Assembly: GCA_947631015.1 (NCBI GenBank)
Contig: CANRJS010000008.1
Coordinates: 1 to 64,000, forward strand
Source: an uncultured Clostridia bacterium
GTDB lineage: Bacteria > Bacillota > Clostridia > Oscillospirales > JAAYOS01
Direction: 5' to 3'
Length of the DNA: 64,000 bases
Shown here one piece after another: positions 62,593 to 64,000 of the stretch; position 1 is the first letter of the stretch, and each line of letters starts with the position of its first letter. The notes under the pieces are model-generated. The model saw only the letters and a list, made by a program, of their open reading frames with translations, was not told the origin of the DNA and searched no databases. A program made the position numbers and the translations under genes.

Positions 62593-64000
62593 ATGAAACA
62601 AAAACCCAAATACGGTATGTGGGCTGTGCTCCGCTTCATGCACCGGTGCGCGTGGGAGAGCCGGAGAATAGTCCCGTTCCTCGGAATATTTCTCGCCCTG
62701 TTTACAGTGGCGCGGAGCGTCACCGAGCTCTTTCTTGCGCCGGAGATACTTGCCCGCGTGGAGAGCGGCGCGCCGCTCCATGAGCTGCTGGGGACGATAG
62801 GCGTGTTCGTCCTCGCGCTCATAGCGCTCGCCGCCGTTGGCGGCTACGCCAACGTGAACGCGATGTGGCCGCGGATGAACGTCCGTCTGCGCGTCATGCG
62901 GCTGTGTACGGACAAGTCGGGGGAGATGAGCTATCCGCTCACCTCCGACCCGGAGGTTCTGAAGCTGCGGCAGGCGGCGACCATGACGCTGAACAACAAC
63001 ATCTCCGCCGCCGAGAATATATGGGTGACGCTCGAGGAGCTCACAAGAAACATCGCGGGATTTGTCCTCTATCTCTTTATCATGCGGAGCCTGCATCCGC
63101 TGCTCATCGCGGCGGTTCTCGCGGCGACGGTGCTGAGCTTCCTTGCCGCGCGCCGCGCGCAGGAGCTGAATTACGCCGACCGGGACGAGAGGAACAGGCA
63201 GGAAAACCGTGCGGAATACATCACCTCCGTCGCAAACGACGTCACGACTGCAAAGGACATCCGCATTTTCGGCCTCGCCCCGTGGCTGAAGGAGGTGCGG
63301 GAGGACGTCATCCGCGCCATAGACGCGCTCGCCGTGAAGCGCGAGGAGCGGCTGTTCTTCGCAAACCTCGCGGACGCCCTTCTCAGCATGGCGCGGAACG
63401 GCTTTGCTTACTTTATACTCATCAACATGGCGCTCGCGGGCGAGCTCTCCGCGCCGGAATTTCTGCTCTACTTCACGGCGGTGAGCGGCTTTACTAACTG
63501 GGTCACCGGCATCATGGACAAGTTCGCGACGCTCCGCCGCGAGTGCATGGAGCTGTCCCAGACGATGGAGTTTATCAATTTGCCCGAGCCCTTCCGCTTT
63601 GAGGGTGGGAAAGCCATCCCCGAGAGGAAGCACTCCGGGCGCGAGCTGCGCCTCGAGCACGTCAGCTTCCGGTACCCCGGGGCGGAGTGGGACACGCTGC
63701 ACGACGTGGACCTCACGCTCCGGCCCGGCGAAAAGCTCGCGATAGTCGGCCTCAACGGCGCGGGCAAGACGACGCTTGTGAAGCTGCTCTGCGGCTTCCT
63801 CGACCCGACGGAGGGGCGTATCCTCATGGACGGCAAGGACATCCGCGAGTTCGACAGGCGGGAGTATTACTCGCTGTTCAGCGCGGTTTTTCAGGAGTTT
63901 TCGGTGCTCGACGTCACCGTCGCGGAGAACGTCGCACAGTCGGCGGACGGCGTCGATACGGAGCGCGTGCGCGAGTGTGTCGAAAAGGCGGGGCTTTCGG
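62593..64000 (+). CDS. ABC exporter (fused permease + ATP-binding), truncated by window end
   Basis: ATG after ggagagacgaa; TM domain then GLNGAGKTTLVKLLCGFLDPTEG Walker A; no stop before 64000 so absent from the ORF track. Confidence 0.88.
   Translation, partial: MKQKPKYGMWAVLRFMHRCAWESRRIVPFLGIFLALFTVARSVTELFLAPEILARVESGAPLHELLGTIGVFVLALIALAAVGGYANVNAMWPRMNVRLRVMRLCTDKSGEMSYPLTSDPEVLKLRQAATMTLNNNISAAENIWVTLEELTRNIAGFVLYLFIMRSLHPLLIAAVLAATVLSFLAARRAQELNYADRDERNRQENRAEYITSVANDVTTAKDIRIFGLAPWLKEVREDVIRAIDALAVKREERLFFANLADALLSMARNGFAYFILINMALAGELSAPEFLLYFTAVSGFTNWVTGIMDKFATLRRECMELSQTMEFINLPEPFRFEGGKAIPERKHSGRELRLEHVSFRYPGAEWDTLHDVDLTLRPGEKLAIVGLNGAGKTTLVKLLCGFLDPTEGRILMDGKDIREFDRREYYSLFSAVFQEFSVLDVTVAENVAQSADGVDTERVRECVEKAGLS

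Overview
This 64 kb window is a GC-rich, gene-dense chromosomal segment. From protein content (dlt operon, YhaN/YhaO, TepA-YlzJ-SpoIIIE neighbourhood, DUF3343, GlnRS) it is probably an uncultured Clostridia/Oscillospirales-type Firmicute. Most of it is core housekeeping: trpS, a tagO/wecA-like gene, wecB/mnaA-like, acpS, nnr, alr, hslO, gltX, glnS, thyX, mltG, U32 peptidase, tepA-ylzJ, uppP, ftsK/spoIIIE, dltABCD, and a LytTR two-component system with an ABC exporter cut by the window end. There is one tRNA-Ser(CGA) and one good candidate structured ncRNA (6S-like architecture) upstream of an orphan mazF. Accessory parts are a minimal XRE/ImmA/holin-like/M23-lysin cassette (about 2.6-4.8 kb) and a visibly AT-rich single-gene island (about 28.9-30.2 kb) whose membrane coiled-coil gene sits behind a promoter-leader-terminator (attenuator-like) RNA. 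The strongest unexplained signal is a family of modular multi-hairpin intergenic islands at six loci (about 2.2, 26.3, 33.1, 46.5, 47.7 and 60.4 kb). Their hairpin stems change by compensatory substitutions, while loops, bulges and single-stranded linkers stay nearly constant and modules occur in both orientations. Other notable points: a single-ORF 5-formyl-THF cyclo-ligase/MltG fusion, a dltX-like micro-ORF after dltD instead of before dltA, a palindrome overlapping the vanZ promoter, and LytTR-type direct repeats at two-helical-turn spacing. All calls are by eye from the sequence and ORF track. No database search or folding program was run.
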